Assembly (NCBI GenBank): GCA_031273455.1
Contig: JAISRZ010000096.1
Span: 39,690 to 103,689, forward strand
DNA length: 64,000 bases
Direction of reading: 5' to 3'
From: Deltaproteobacteria bacterium
Lineage (GTDB): Bacteria; Desulfobacterota; Desulfarculia; Adiutricales; Adiutricaceae
The position numbers and the translations under genes are program-made. How positions within the stretch are numbered: the first letter of the stretch is position 1; each line of letters starts with the position of its first letter. Positions 1 to 8,174 of this stretch are shown here, in pieces. Below the pieces are notes generated by a model, which ran no database searches, was not told the DNA's origin, and saw only the letters and a program-made list of their open reading frames with translations.

Positions 1-867
1 GTGGGCAGCGCGGCTAAGCTTTTGGGGGTTCTCCAAATACCGGCCCCAACTTTTCAGGGCTTTCCAGAAAAGGCCGAGGTTGAGGTGACCGCCGCCATCA
101 CCCAGGAAAAATCCTTAAAAATAGACGTGGAGGTTTTAGGCCTTAAAATTCCCACGGTCTTCCTTAACCCTTTAGCCAATCGGCCTTTAACCGAGGTCGA
201 ACAGACCTTCCTAGCGGCCAAAAAGCTCTATAACATCGCCTTACTGGAATCCGGCGGGCGTCCCCCAGTGGCCACGCTCCTCAATTACGCCCACGCGGCC
301 ATTAAGGCTAAAGATTACCAAACCGCGGTCGATACGCTAATCACCGCCTGTCGCTTGGATCCGAAGCTAGATAAGGCCACCGATATAGCCTATTGTTACG
401 CCCAACTGGGTAACGTTAAACGGACTAACGATTGGACCGCCCGAGCCTATGACCAGAAGAAAAACTATTTAACCGCTTATAACTTAGCGGTTGATAAAGA
501 CGGTCAAGAAAAAATCACTCTTTTACGTGAGTCTTTAAGTTATAATAGTGATTTTACCTACGCGTTATATGATTTAGGGATGGAACTATATATAAACGAT
601 AACCCTGAACACCAGATTCATTTAAATAAATTCACCCAGCTGGTTAAAGAAGATATTAAATATGGTAGAAAAGTCAATCAACGGCTTTTGGAATGTCTTA
701 AAAAAATCGGTAAATTGTTTCATAATGAAAAACTTATTAGCTTGGCCGAAGGAGAGCTTTTAAAAAGCCGAGGAACTAGCCCAGGCTCTAGCCCGAAAAA
801 AGCCCCGTATAAGGAGAAGAACCTCACCATCGCTAAAAACGCCCCTAAAAACAAAATTAATGACTAA
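1..867 (+). CDS. C-terminal part of an Hsp70-like chaperone fused to TPR-like helical repeats (5'-truncated by window edge)
   Basis: The reading frame is open from the first base, so the true start lies outside the window. Residues about 8-45 read like the beta-sandwich substrate-binding domain of Hsp70: a pattern of I-P-x-P...G-F-P...x-V-E-V-x...I-D-V that follows the same register as the dnaK gene further along this window. After that the protein turns into alternating Ala/Leu/Tyr helices (about residues 60-250) with TPR-like spacing, for example around N95-Y-A-H-A-A-I. The C-terminus is basic and Ser/Pro/Lys-rich. Hsp70-TPR fusions exist in several bacteria as accessory chaperones. The ATPase half cannot be seen. 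The base composition becomes AT-rich toward the 3' end, as in the next gene 88 bases downstream. The Hsp70 assignment is by eye and moderate in confidence; a plain TPR protein is the alternative. Confidence 0.5.
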   Translation: MGSAAKLLGVLQIPAPTFQGFPEKAEVEVTAAITQEKSLKIDVEVLGLKIPTVFLNPLANRPLTEVEQTFLAAKKLYNIALLESGGRPPVATLLNYAHAAIKAKDYQTAVDTLITACRLDPKLDKATDIAYCYAQLGNVKRTNDWTARAYDQKKNYLTAYNLAVDKDGQEKITLLRESLSYNSDFTYALYDLGMELYINDNPEHQIHLNKFTQLVKEDIKYGRKVNQRLLECLKKIGKLFHNEKLISLAEGELLKSRGTSPGSSPKKAPYKEKNLTIAKNAPKNKIND

Positions 868-955
868 AATCACGTAAAATCATTCATAATATTGTTATTA
901 CGCGCCTAATTTAACAGCGCGTTAATCTTTAGCTAAGATATATAGGATTATTCGC

Positions 956-2167
956 ATGACCTGGTGGATTCCTGAAAATCAATTATCTGAAAATCAAAAT
1001 ATTCTAATAAATTGTTGTGTTTTAGAAAATAATGATTATGTTTGGTTAAGGGGTTTCCCCGGCTCGGGCAAAACTTTATTATTACTACATATCGCTATAA
1101 GGTTGTTGTCACATAATCTTAAAGCTAAAATTGGCGTTATTACATATACTAACAGCTTAGCGGACCTATTATGTTCATGTCCATTTTTTGACGATCAACC
1201 TGATAATGTAATTTTTAACTCTCATGTTAGCTTTTATTTGAATAATAGAAAACATTTTGATTATATTTTTATTGATGAAATACAGGATATACCTATTCAT
1301 CATCTAGCCAAAATTAAGACAATGGGCGATAAAATTTATTTCGCTGGCGATTTTGATCAAACAATCTACCCCCAAAGATGCTCTATTTCTGAATTGCGCG
1401 CATTATTCAATCCGCTCGCGGAATATCATCTGACTGAGGTGTTTCGCTTAACGCCCAACGTTTTCGCTCTGGCCAAGCGCGTAGCCGGGGATAATGGCGT
1501 GGAGAGCGAAGTGGCGCTTAACCCGAAAAACCCTAACATCAAGCTAATTGAAGTTGGCGATAGCGAAAAATACGAGGAGGTGGTCTGGATCGTTGAGAAC
1601 GCTTTAAAACTGGCTCAACCTGGCCAACCTTCCGCGATCCTCTTTCAATGTCATGATGATATTTTTGATTTTGGATTATATTTGACAACTTATTTTGAGC
1701 AAAAATATAAAATTAAATCGTATGGTCCTATTCTCCATTTTGGCTCCTCCGAGGACGCCTATAGGTCATTTAACGACACCTGTAAGCGTCATGGGCTTTT
1801 TTTTCGATATCTTAATTATTACAGCGCTAAGTTTGCGGAAAGCGAAGGAATCCCCCTCGTTTATCTCTCCACCATTCATAACGCTAAAGGCTTAGAATTT
1901 AACAATGTTTTTTTACCCAGCCTTACTCAGGGCGCTTTTGTGGACAGCGAGAAAGTCAAAGGTTGGAACCTATTTTTGGTCGCCATCACCCGGACCAGAG
2001 AAAATCTTTTCATAACCTACCCGACCCACAATTATTTTGATTATATTGATCAATCGCCAGCGTCTATATGCTCGAAACTTTGGCTTAAAGATCTAATTCA
2101 CCCGCCAACTGTTAAGAAAGAAGAAGGCCCGGCGGAAGAAGAGGAGGATGAGGGCATCGTTTTTTAG
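956..2167 (+). CDS. Short superfamily 1 (UvrD/Rep-like) ATP-dependent helicase or ATPase
   Basis: This is a P-loop ATPase of the UvrD/PcrA type. Walker A is G33-F-P-G-S-G-K-T40. Walker B is F-I-D-E-I-Q-D near residue 107, followed by the motif III-like A-G-D-F-D-Q. Motif V is S-T-I-H-N-A-K-G-L-E-F near residue 305 and motif VI is V-A-I-T-R-T-R-E-N-L near residue 340. At 403 residues it is much shorter than UvrD (about 700), lacking most 1B/2B insertions, so it resembles the small UvrD_C_2 ATPases found in accessory and defence-like loci. The C-terminus is a Glu-rich acidic tail. It lies 88 bases after the Hsp70/TPR gene on the same strand, so the two could be co-transcribed. Target and polarity cannot be told from sequence. 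Confidence 0.8.
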   Translation: MTWWIPENQLSENQNILINCCVLENNDYVWLRGFPGSGKTLLLLHIAIRLLSHNLKAKIGVITYTNSLADLLCSCPFFDDQPDNVIFNSHVSFYLNNRKHFDYIFIDEIQDIPIHHLAKIKTMGDKIYFAGDFDQTIYPQRCSISELRALFNPLAEYHLTEVFRLTPNVFALAKRVAGDNGVESEVALNPKNPNIKLIEVGDSEKYEEVVWIVENALKLAQPGQPSAILFQCHDDIFDFGLYLTTYFEQKYKIKSYGPILHFGSSEDAYRSFNDTCKRHGLFFRYLNYYSAKFAESEGIPLVYLSTIHNAKGLEFNNVFLPSLTQGAFVDSEKVKGWNLFLVAITRTRENLFITYPTHNYFDYIDQSPASICSKLWLKDLIHPPTVKKEEGPAEEEEDEGIVF

Positions 2168-2181
2168 CCCAAGGGGCGCTA

Positions 2182-2910
2182 TTAAGCTTTAGGGGTCATT
2201 TGCGTAATTTGGCCATCCAAAACTTGACCATTGGCTTTTTTAGTCCGTTTGACCCCATCAGCCCCCCAGGCTCCCCATTGTTTAAAGAAAAAGGGGATGG
2301 CCATTTTTTCGGTCAGCCGCTTAATTGACCTCGCCCACTCGGGCTTCATGACTCGGGCGTTAACCCCGGTTTCTCCACCAACTATGACCCAATTAATATT
2401 CTTTAGATCAATAAAACCTAAGTCTTCGAGTAACGGCTCACAGGAAATAAACTTTATTGAACAATCAATTTCTCTTAAAAAATCAATCCGTCTTTTGGCT
2501 GGGCCATTTTCCACCGTCACTCCCAGCCAGACATGAGCCGGAGCCGGGTTTTGGGCGAAGTAGTTGGCCATCCTGGCCGCCCGTTTGGTCAATATTTGAA
2601 AATAATGCCATTTGGCGCTATTGATGGTGGCCATAACCTGGTCGATAAAACTGAACGGTATGGCTTCATGGAAGAGATCGGCCATGGAACAGACAAAAAT
2701 CGAGCGCGGTCGTTTCCATTTTAAAGGCTCATTTAAAGAATCATGATGCGCGGTCGGGGTAAACCCTTGGGCGTATTTGGGCGAGCCCATAGCTTGGAGG
2801 CGGCGGGCTAGAGTTTGGGCGTAACAGTTATCGCAGCCAGAGGAAATTTTTGAGCAACCGGTCACGGGGTTCCAGGTCAGGTCGGTCCACTCTATCTTGG
2901 TTCCACTCAT
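2182..2910 (-). CDS. Phage Gp37/Gp68-like protein (DUF5131), three-cysteine radical-SAM-like family
   Basis: The N-terminus carries the family hallmark I-E-W-T-D-x-T-W-N-P-V-x-G-C followed by C19-x6-C26-x2-C29-Y-A, a three-cysteine cluster that could bind an Fe-S centre as in radical SAM enzymes. Other conserved blocks are I-F-V-C-S-M-A-D-L-F-H (about residue 71), L-T-K-R (about 108), W-L-G-V-T-V-E-N and F-I-S-C-E-P-L-L, then W-V-I-V-G-G-E-T-G and F-F-F-K-Q-W-G. At 242 residues it is full length for DUF5131. These genes are common in phages, plasmids and defence islands and often sit next to methyltransferases; here a DNA methyltransferase starts divergently 46 bases away. The biochemical function is not established. 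The family call is confident. Confidence 0.88.
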   Translation of the reverse strand: MSGTKIEWTDLTWNPVTGCSKISSGCDNCYAQTLARRLQAMGSPKYAQGFTPTAHHDSLNEPLKWKRPRSIFVCSMADLFHEAIPFSFIDQVMATINSAKWHYFQILTKRAARMANYFAQNPAPAHVWLGVTVENGPAKRRIDFLREIDCSIKFISCEPLLEDLGFIDLKNINWVIVGGETGVNARVMKPEWARSIKRLTEKMAIPFFFKQWGAWGADGVKRTKKANGQVLDGQITQMTPKA

Positions 2911-2956
2911 TTAAAAGCCCTTCTAAATAATAGCGCGACTAGAGTAACAATAAATT

Positions 2957-4534
2957 ATGATATCAACTAATGCGATTAGAAAGATAGAATATGGAGATTT
3001 TCAAACACCAGAGTTATTCGCTCGAAAAGTTTGTCAGAAAATTCATGACATATATAAATTGTCACCATCAATAATATTAGAACCTACATTTGGGATTGGA
3101 AATTTTTTTCCCGGGATAATTTCAACTTTTCCTCAGCCATTTAAACTTTTTGGTATAGAGATTAACAGTGATTACTACAATATTGCTCAACAAACAATTT
3201 CAAAATTGACGCCCAATAATATTCAACATCAGAATATTCAAATTAAGTTATTTAATGACGATATTTTTTCTTTTAATTATGATAAAATTAAAGATTCTTT
3301 GTCAACTGACAATCATTTATTAATAATTGGTAATCCTCCGTGGGTAACTAATTCCCAGCTTTCATCATTGAATAGTAACAATATTCCAAATAAAACTAAT
3401 CAAAAAGCTTTATGCGGTTTAGATGCAATTACAGGTAAAGCTAATTTTGATATTGGAGAGTATATTATTACTAGTCTTTTATGTGAATTTTCTAATTTCA
3501 ATTGTTTTTTGGCTATGATATGCAAATTAACTGTCGCAAAAAATATCATTAGAGATTTATCAGCTTACAATTTATCGATAAATATAGCTGATGTATATGT
3601 TTTTAAAGCTACTGATGTATTTAATATTAATTGTGACGTTTGTCTCTTTGTGACGCAACTGGGCAATGACCATAAGAAAGTTTGTTCTGTATATGATTTT
3701 GACACTAATAAAAAAATACGTACCTTCGGTTGGTTAAATGGGTCTTTCTATTCAAATTTTAATGGCCAAGAAAAATCCGCTTTTGATGGGAAGTGCCAAC
3801 TGGAGTGGCGACAAGGTATTAAACATGATTGCGTAAAAGTTATGGAATTTATGTCATCAGATGAAGTTTATTTTCAAAATTTGTTGAAAGAAGTTCACTC
3901 TTTTACAATGGGACGTTATATATTTCCATTAATAAAGAGTTCTGACATAAAAAGTTTTTATATAACTAAAACACGAAAGTATGTTCTAGTGCCTCAAAGT
4001 CGTGTTAATGAAGAAACATCAATTATTAAACATATTGAGCCTAATGTATGGGATTATTTACAAAATCATAAAAACTACTTTCAGGCTAGACGTTCTTTAA
4101 TTTACAAAAATTCTCCTGAATTTTCTATTTTTGGTGTAGGCGATTATTCATTTTCAAAAATTAAGATTGGTGTCTCAGGTTTTTATAAAGAGCCTATATT
4201 TTCATTAATTATTGGTCAATACCCAATAATGCTGGATGATACATGTTACTTTCTAAGCTTTAACGATTTAAATGACGCTATTATTACTTTATCACTTTTA
4301 AACAGCAAAGAATGCAATTCTTTTCTAAAGAATATTGCATTTTTGGAATCTAAAAGGCCGTTTACAAAAGAAATACTACAAATGATTGACCTTTATAAGC
4401 TATCTGAGGCTGTTAGCTTTGAAACAATAAGTCAATTTATATTTGATAATTTAAATAGTTATACTATATCAATCGAAGACTTCATTAATTTCAAAGAAAG
4501 ATTTAAAATGCTACAAGAACAAAGATTATTTTAG
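2957..4534 (+). CDS. N6-adenine-specific DNA methyltransferase (class I, N-P-P-W type)
   Basis: The N-terminus has the Y-G-D-F-Q-T-P signature (residues 12-18) seen in gamma-type N6-adenine DNA methylases. It is followed by the SAM-binding motif I L-E-P-T-F-G-I-G-N-F (41-50) and catalytic motif IV N-P-P-W (126-129). The approximately 350 residues after the catalytic domain are probably the target-recognition part. The gene is strikingly AT-rich relative to housekeeping genes here, a sign of horizontal transfer. No restriction endonuclease is recognisable beside it, so it may be an orphan methylase, a solitary type IIG-like half, or part of an island with the DUF5131 gene (divergent, 46 bases away). 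Specificity cannot be deduced. Confidence 0.85.
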   Translation: MISTNAIRKIEYGDFQTPELFARKVCQKIHDIYKLSPSIILEPTFGIGNFFPGIISTFPQPFKLFGIEINSDYYNIAQQTISKLTPNNIQHQNIQIKLFNDDIFSFNYDKIKDSLSTDNHLLIIGNPPWVTNSQLSSLNSNNIPNKTNQKALCGLDAITGKANFDIGEYIITSLLCEFSNFNCFLAMICKLTVAKNIIRDLSAYNLSINIADVYVFKATDVFNINCDVCLFVTQLGNDHKKVCSVYDFDTNKKIRTFGWLNGSFYSNFNGQEKSAFDGKCQLEWRQGIKHDCVKVMEFMSSDEVYFQNLLKEVHSFTMGRYIFPLIKSSDIKSFYITKTRKYVLVPQSRVNEETSIIKHIEPNVWDYLQNHKNYFQARRSLIYKNSPEFSIFGVGDYSFSKIKIGVSGFYKEPIFSLIIGQYPIMLDDTCYFLSFNDLNDAIITLSLLNSKECNSFLKNIAFLESKRPFTKEILQMIDLYKLSEAVSFETISQFIFDNLNSYTISIEDFINFKERFKMLQEQRLF

Positions 4535-4594
4535 CGGTTTTATTGAATAGATTTCTATCTTAAAGACCTAAAGTTTTGGCTGGGGCAAGGTGGG

Positions 4595-4636
4595 CCAGTC
4601 CTCCGCAACACCAGTCCTCCGCTACCAGTCCTCCGC
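4595..4636. repeat. Three short tandem copies of ccagtcctccgc
   Basis: The 12-base unit occurs at 4595-4606, 4611-4622 and 4625-4636 with 2-4 bases between copies, just after the methyltransferase gene. It is GC-rich in an AT-rich setting. Function unknown; it may be debris of a slipped repeat. Confidence 0.7.
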
Positions 4637-4648
4637 TACTGACACCCT

Positions 4649-4963
4649 ATGAACTCCGCCAAAAAATTAGAGAATTTATGGTGGAAAAAAAATTATGAAT
4701 TCAGGTTTATTCCAAAGTTAGAATCGCTACGCTGTTTAAAGAGAACTTTTTTAATGGATAATAATATCGTATACTTTCATAGGTCCAAACGCCTAGGCGA
4801 TTGGTTCGAAAAACTTTCGGTTGCTTGCTACCTAGCAAGCGCATTTCAAGATATGAAACATCCTTATGTTCCTGGCCTTATATCTATCTTGTTTTTATAT
4901 ATTTCTTGTTACTATACTGATTTATGCGGCTTACTAACAAAAATAAACAAAAACAATGAATAA
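4649..4963 (+). CDS. Small hypothetical protein with one C-terminal membrane segment
   Basis: A 104-residue open frame with a basic, aromatic-rich N-terminal half and one hydrophobic stretch near residues 74-96 (V-P-G-L-I-S-I-L-F-L-Y-I-S). It was not recognised as any family. No clear Shine-Dalgarno sequence precedes the ATG. It lies between the AT-rich methyltransferase and a second tiny membrane protein on the same strand, so the two may be a pair. It may be non-coding. Confidence 0.4.
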   Translation: MNSAKKLENLWWKKNYEFRFIPKLESLRCLKRTFLMDNNIVYFHRSKRLGDWFEKLSVACYLASAFQDMKHPYVPGLISILFLYISCYYTDLCGLLTKINKNNE

Positions 4964-4983
4964 CCTATTTCTAAGCAGACATT

Positions 4984-5124
4984 ATGATTAACGAAAAACA
5001 ATTCATAATAAATACCCTCATTTACGCTATTTCTGGCATTATTATTGTTTGGTTCTTTGGGTGGCGCGATCGCAGAAAGAACAAAAACGCCGCCAAAAAC
5101 TTAGATCATAAAGACAACAACTAA
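4984..5124 (+). CDS. 46-residue single-pass membrane protein
   Basis: An ATG at 4984 opens 46 codons ending in TAA at 5122-5124. Residues about 8-26 form one hydrophobic helix with aromatic ends (I-I-I-V-W-F-F-G-W). This is followed by a strongly basic R-D-R-R-K-N-K segment, consistent with an N-out, C-in topology. It starts 20 bases after the preceding small membrane protein. No family was recognised and there is no strong ribosome-binding site, so coding status is moderate to low. Toxin-like or holin-like roles are possible for a protein of this shape but not shown. Confidence 0.35.
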   Translation: MINEKQFIINTLIYAISGIIIVWFFGWRDRRKNKNAAKNLDHKDNN

Positions 5125-5213
5125 CCAAATGACCCCACCCTCCCTATGGCGGGCTCCCAAAAACGGCCCGCCACGCTAACTTTAAAAAACCAAGATAATG
5201 AAGGCGGTCTTTT

Positions 5214-5861
5214 TTAAATAGCCCACTTCTCCAGCTTATAAGCCGAATCCCAAAACAGCCACTCCATCTTCGAGGCTAGAATAAAAACCTTCAGCATCTC
5301 CGCCCGAATGGCCTCGGTCGTCTCTGCGGCGAACCGGTCAATAATGCCCAAAGCGGTCCGTACCCCTTGGGCGAACTCCTCGCCGCCGTAAAGATCGATC
5401 CAGCTCTGATAGGGGTTATGGGGCGTTTTAGGTAGGCTTAGAAGATAATCGCCCACCTTCTGGTAAATCCAGAAGCAAGGGATGGTGGAGGCGAAGGCCG
5501 TTTCCCCGGCGGCCACGGATAACTGCCGGTACAAAAAGGAAGTGTACAAAAGACAGGACGGGGAACGCTCGGCGGAGAGGTTTTGATCGGCCAAATAGAG
5601 CTTATGTAAGACCATTTCCGCCTTAATATGCTCCGAGGCGAAGCCCAATAAACTATCCACATCGCTTTTAACTTGGCATTTAATGGCCACGCCGGCTAAG
5701 ACTTTCCCAAAGTCCTCCAAGTACAGGGCGTCCTGGTTCATGAAGAAAAGGAATTTCTCCCGGTCTAAGGTCCCTAAGGAAAGCTCCCGAATGAAAGGAT
5801 GTTGGGTAATGGCCGCGAAGATAGGCTCAATGGCTCGCCAGGCGTTCTGACTCCAGCTCAT
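5214..5861 (-). CDS. tenA: TenA-family aminopyrimidine aminohydrolase / thiaminase II
   Basis: A TenA/PQQC-fold enzyme of 215 residues, the usual length. All key positions of Bacillus TenA can be placed: D44 in N-Q-D-A-L-Y-L, Y106 in L-L-Y-T-S, the nucleophile C129 in I-P-C-F-W-I-Y, and the catalytic E200 in K-M-E-W-L-F-W. It hydrolyses formylaminopyrimidine or aminopyrimidine breakdown products so that the HMP moiety of thiamin can be salvaged. An A-A-A-G-G-A ribosome-binding site lies about 8 bases before the ATG. The upstream region contains near-repeats of tccaagaggaaaac but no THI-box-like sequence that I could see. It stands alone, with no other thiamin genes nearby. Confidence 0.92.
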   Translation of the reverse strand: MSWSQNAWRAIEPIFAAITQHPFIRELSLGTLDREKFLFFMNQDALYLEDFGKVLAGVAIKCQVKSDVDSLLGFASEHIKAEMVLHKLYLADQNLSAERSPSCLLYTSFLYRQLSVAAGETAFASTIPCFWIYQKVGDYLLSLPKTPHNPYQSWIDLYGGEEFAQGVRTALGIIDRFAAETTEAIRAEMLKVFILASKMEWLFWDSAYKLEKWAI

Positions 5862-6134
5862 GGTGGGGTGGTCCTTTTAGTTTGTGGATTAATAGTTTCC
5901 CCTTGGAGGTTTTCCTCTTGGAGTTTTCCTCTTGGAGAAAGGTCTTGGGCGTGAATATCTTTTAAAGCAAACTGATATTTATATATTATTATTTAAAGAC
6001 TAAAATAAAGACAATAAACTTTAACAGTACAATTAACGCATACCAAAAATGATTAAGGTTTAAGATTATTGTCTAACCTTAAACCTTATCATAAACTTCT
6101 AAATGGTTTTATGGTTCTTAAAGAAAAGGGAATA

Positions 6135-6971
6135 TCACTCAAAAACGCTCGACATCTCATCTAGATCCCGATCGCGCTTAACTATGAGGAGCTCTAGATA
6201 GATGGAGCCATTAATAATATTGGTGCACAGTTGGAAAAACAAATAAGAGAGCGCGGTAAAAATAATAAAGCTAGTTCCACCCAAGTCTAAATTTTCCCCT
6301 CTTTCGAACATTAGCTCCGCCCCTTTAATGCCTAAGCCCTTAAAATCGGTGAAGAACTCAATAAATAAAGACGAGGCCACGACAAAGAGAATGAGCGCCA
6401 CCAATAAACAACAAAAATAGATCAAAAGCATGGATAAACGGCAACCTTTAGTCAGTTGCGCGCTCCGGCGCAAGGAGTCCATGGCCCCGAGCCTTTCCAC
6501 CACGCAAGCGGGCACGGCCATGCCGATAATGGTGAAAATATAGGCCACCAAGGCCAGGCAAGCCAACATGACTACAGCGATAGCCACGCTGTTTTTCGTG
6601 AATATCACCGCGACCACCACCATTGAAATAACAACAACCAGAACCATAAGTATTAAAAACATGATCACAGACGACAAAACTAGGCTTGGTAACTTGGAAA
6701 AACTCATGGTGATGGCTTCCCCAAAGGTTAATTCCTCCTCATGGTAAAGCTTAAATATCACCAAAGCCACCGCCCCATGGATGGCTAGACCGATGAGCTG
6801 GCCCAATAAGTTGATAAATTGGCTTTCCAGGGCCGTGCCTATGACGATAAACACTTCCCCCGCTAAAGTTAGGGCCAAGATCAAAAATAAGCGCTCGCGA
6901 AAAACCTGGAAAATCCGCTGGAAAACATCCCTGGCCCTAAGCTTCGGGACCTCATCGTAATCATAAGACAT
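6135..6971 (-). CDS. Polytopic membrane protein resembling the glycerophosphodiesterase membrane-domain family
   Basis: 278 residues with about six hydrophobic segments (roughly 31-50, 58-75, 95-125, 130-155, 183-208, 235-255). The stretch G-M-A-V-P-A-C-V-V-E-R-L-G followed by S-L-R-R-S-x-x-L-T-K-G is typical of the glycerophosphoryl diester phosphodiesterase membrane domain and related YciC-like proteins, which lie in the inner membrane and have no assigned enzyme activity on their own. The N-terminus is short and cytosolic and the C-terminus ends in a charged D-R-D-L-D-E-M segment. It is monocistronic, with about 240 bases of non-coding DNA on the promoter side. Role unknown. Confidence 0.65.
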   Translation of the reverse strand: MSYDYDEVPKLRARDVFQRIFQVFRERLFLILALTLAGEVFIVIGTALESQFINLLGQLIGLAIHGAVALVIFKLYHEEELTFGEAITMSFSKLPSLVLSSVIMFLILMVLVVVISMVVVAVIFTKNSVAIAVVMLACLALVAYIFTIIGMAVPACVVERLGAMDSLRRSAQLTKGCRLSMLLIYFCCLLVALILFVVASSLFIEFFTDFKGLGIKGAELMFERGENLDLGGTSFIIFTALSYLFFQLCTNIINGSIYLELLIVKRDRDLDEMSSVFE

Positions 6972-7211
6972 ACTTTATCCTTGGCGATGGCGAGAAAAAG
7001 AAATCCCTTTTCCCGTTCCGGTCAGAAGTGGACACTAGCCTTACGTCCCCAGCCAGTAGGGCTCGACTTTAAAGGCGATTATAACTAATAATTGTCGAAA
7101 AATCGTTAAGGATCTATCTTAGGTCTATTCGGGCGACTCTACTTTGGGTCCGGCGCTTCTCTAATCTTACAGCCCTAGATTTGACCAAACAAAGCTTTAA
7201 GCTAACAAACT

Positions 7212-8174
7212 TTAGGCTTTTTGGCGATGAAGCGTGATTAAAGGGGCTAGCGGCTTTAAGCCTAAGCTTTGATAAAGGGCCAAAGCCGGTAAGTTATACG
7301 CGGAGGTCTCCACGTTTAAGGTCTTAACGCTTTCCTTAGCCAAATCCCTTTCCATCTCTAAAAGGAGGGCTCGCCCCAAACCCTGGCCCCGGCGATCCTC
7401 AGCCACATGGAGAACCACTAGCTCAGCCTCCCCGCCGGTCACCTTAGCCAAGGCCAAGGCCACCGGCCTTTGGCCAAACTCCTCCCACAAAAACCAGGCC
7501 GGTTGGTTTTGGGAAAAATGGCTCAGGCAGACCGCCCGCCATAACTTTAAAGAAAAGTCGGGCGGTAGATAGGGCCCATGTAAGTAGTGCCCATCATAAA
7601 ATAGATCGCCCAGTTGGCTTAACCACTTTTCCCCTTCCCCGGAGCCCGGGGTTTTTAGGGACAAACCCTCTTTCCTAGTAAACGGAAACTCGGGCCATAA
7701 ACTATCGTCAATGGGCCCAGACAATCTAGAGCTAATATCCGCCACCTGGAACCCAGCTGCCCCTAAACCCCGGATAATGGCTGGGTCCTGGACCGTCTTA
7801 ATGGCCACAAACTCCGGGCCAGGCTCTAAATCCAGGGCCTTTTGGGCTAAGATGGCCGTTTTTCGCTGGCGCTCAGCCTTATCGGTTTCCAGTAACCAGG
7901 GGCCTAAGAGCCGAATGGACCGATGGCCTAAGATAATGGACTCTAAAGGCCGCTCTTGCCTTAACAATAACCCCCGAGCCGGGTAACTATCGTCCACCCA
8001 AAGAACCTGGGCTAAACCCGAGGCCACCTTTAAGGCGGCGTCTCGGATATAGCTCGCCTTTAAAGGCTGGTTCCACAAAGAAAAAGGGCTGGGCTGACTC
8101 TCCTCCTCCCGGGCCAAAAGAGTGAGGGTCGCGGCCATTATTCTGGCGGTGGCCATTTGTCGGGGCTCTGTCAC
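7212..8174 (-). CDS. GNAT-family N-acetyltransferase with an N-terminal extension
   Basis: The C-terminal part carries the acetyl-CoA-binding motif A of GNAT enzymes: V-A-E-D-R-R-G-Q-G-L-G-R-A-L-L at about residue 255. It is followed by the T-S-A-Y-N-L-P-A-L-A-L-Y-Q-S-L-G-L block that packs against it. At 320 residues it is double the size of a minimal GNAT, so the N-terminal 160 residues may be a second degenerate GNAT fold. Its start overlaps the stop of the upstream radical SAM gene by 4 bases, so the two are translationally coupled and probably act on the same substrate, which is unknown. Confidence 0.85.
   Translation of the reverse strand: MTEPRQMATARIMAATLTLLAREEESQPSPFSLWNQPLKASYIRDAALKVASGLAQVLWVDDSYPARGLLLRQERPLESIILGHRSIRLLGPWLLETDKAERQRKTAILAQKALDLEPGPEFVAIKTVQDPAIIRGLGAAGFQVADISSRLSGPIDDSLWPEFPFTRKEGLSLKTPGSGEGEKWLSQLGDLFYDGHYLHGPYLPPDFSLKLWRAVCLSHFSQNQPAWFLWEEFGQRPVALALAKVTGGEAELVVLHVAEDRRGQGLGRALLLEMERDLAKESVKTLNVETSAYNLPALALYQSLGLKPLAPLITLHRQKA

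Noticed and set aside
5862..6134. TPP riboswitch before tenA
   Set aside because: No CTGAGA or matching THI-box pattern was seen on the minus strand; only short near-repeats are present.
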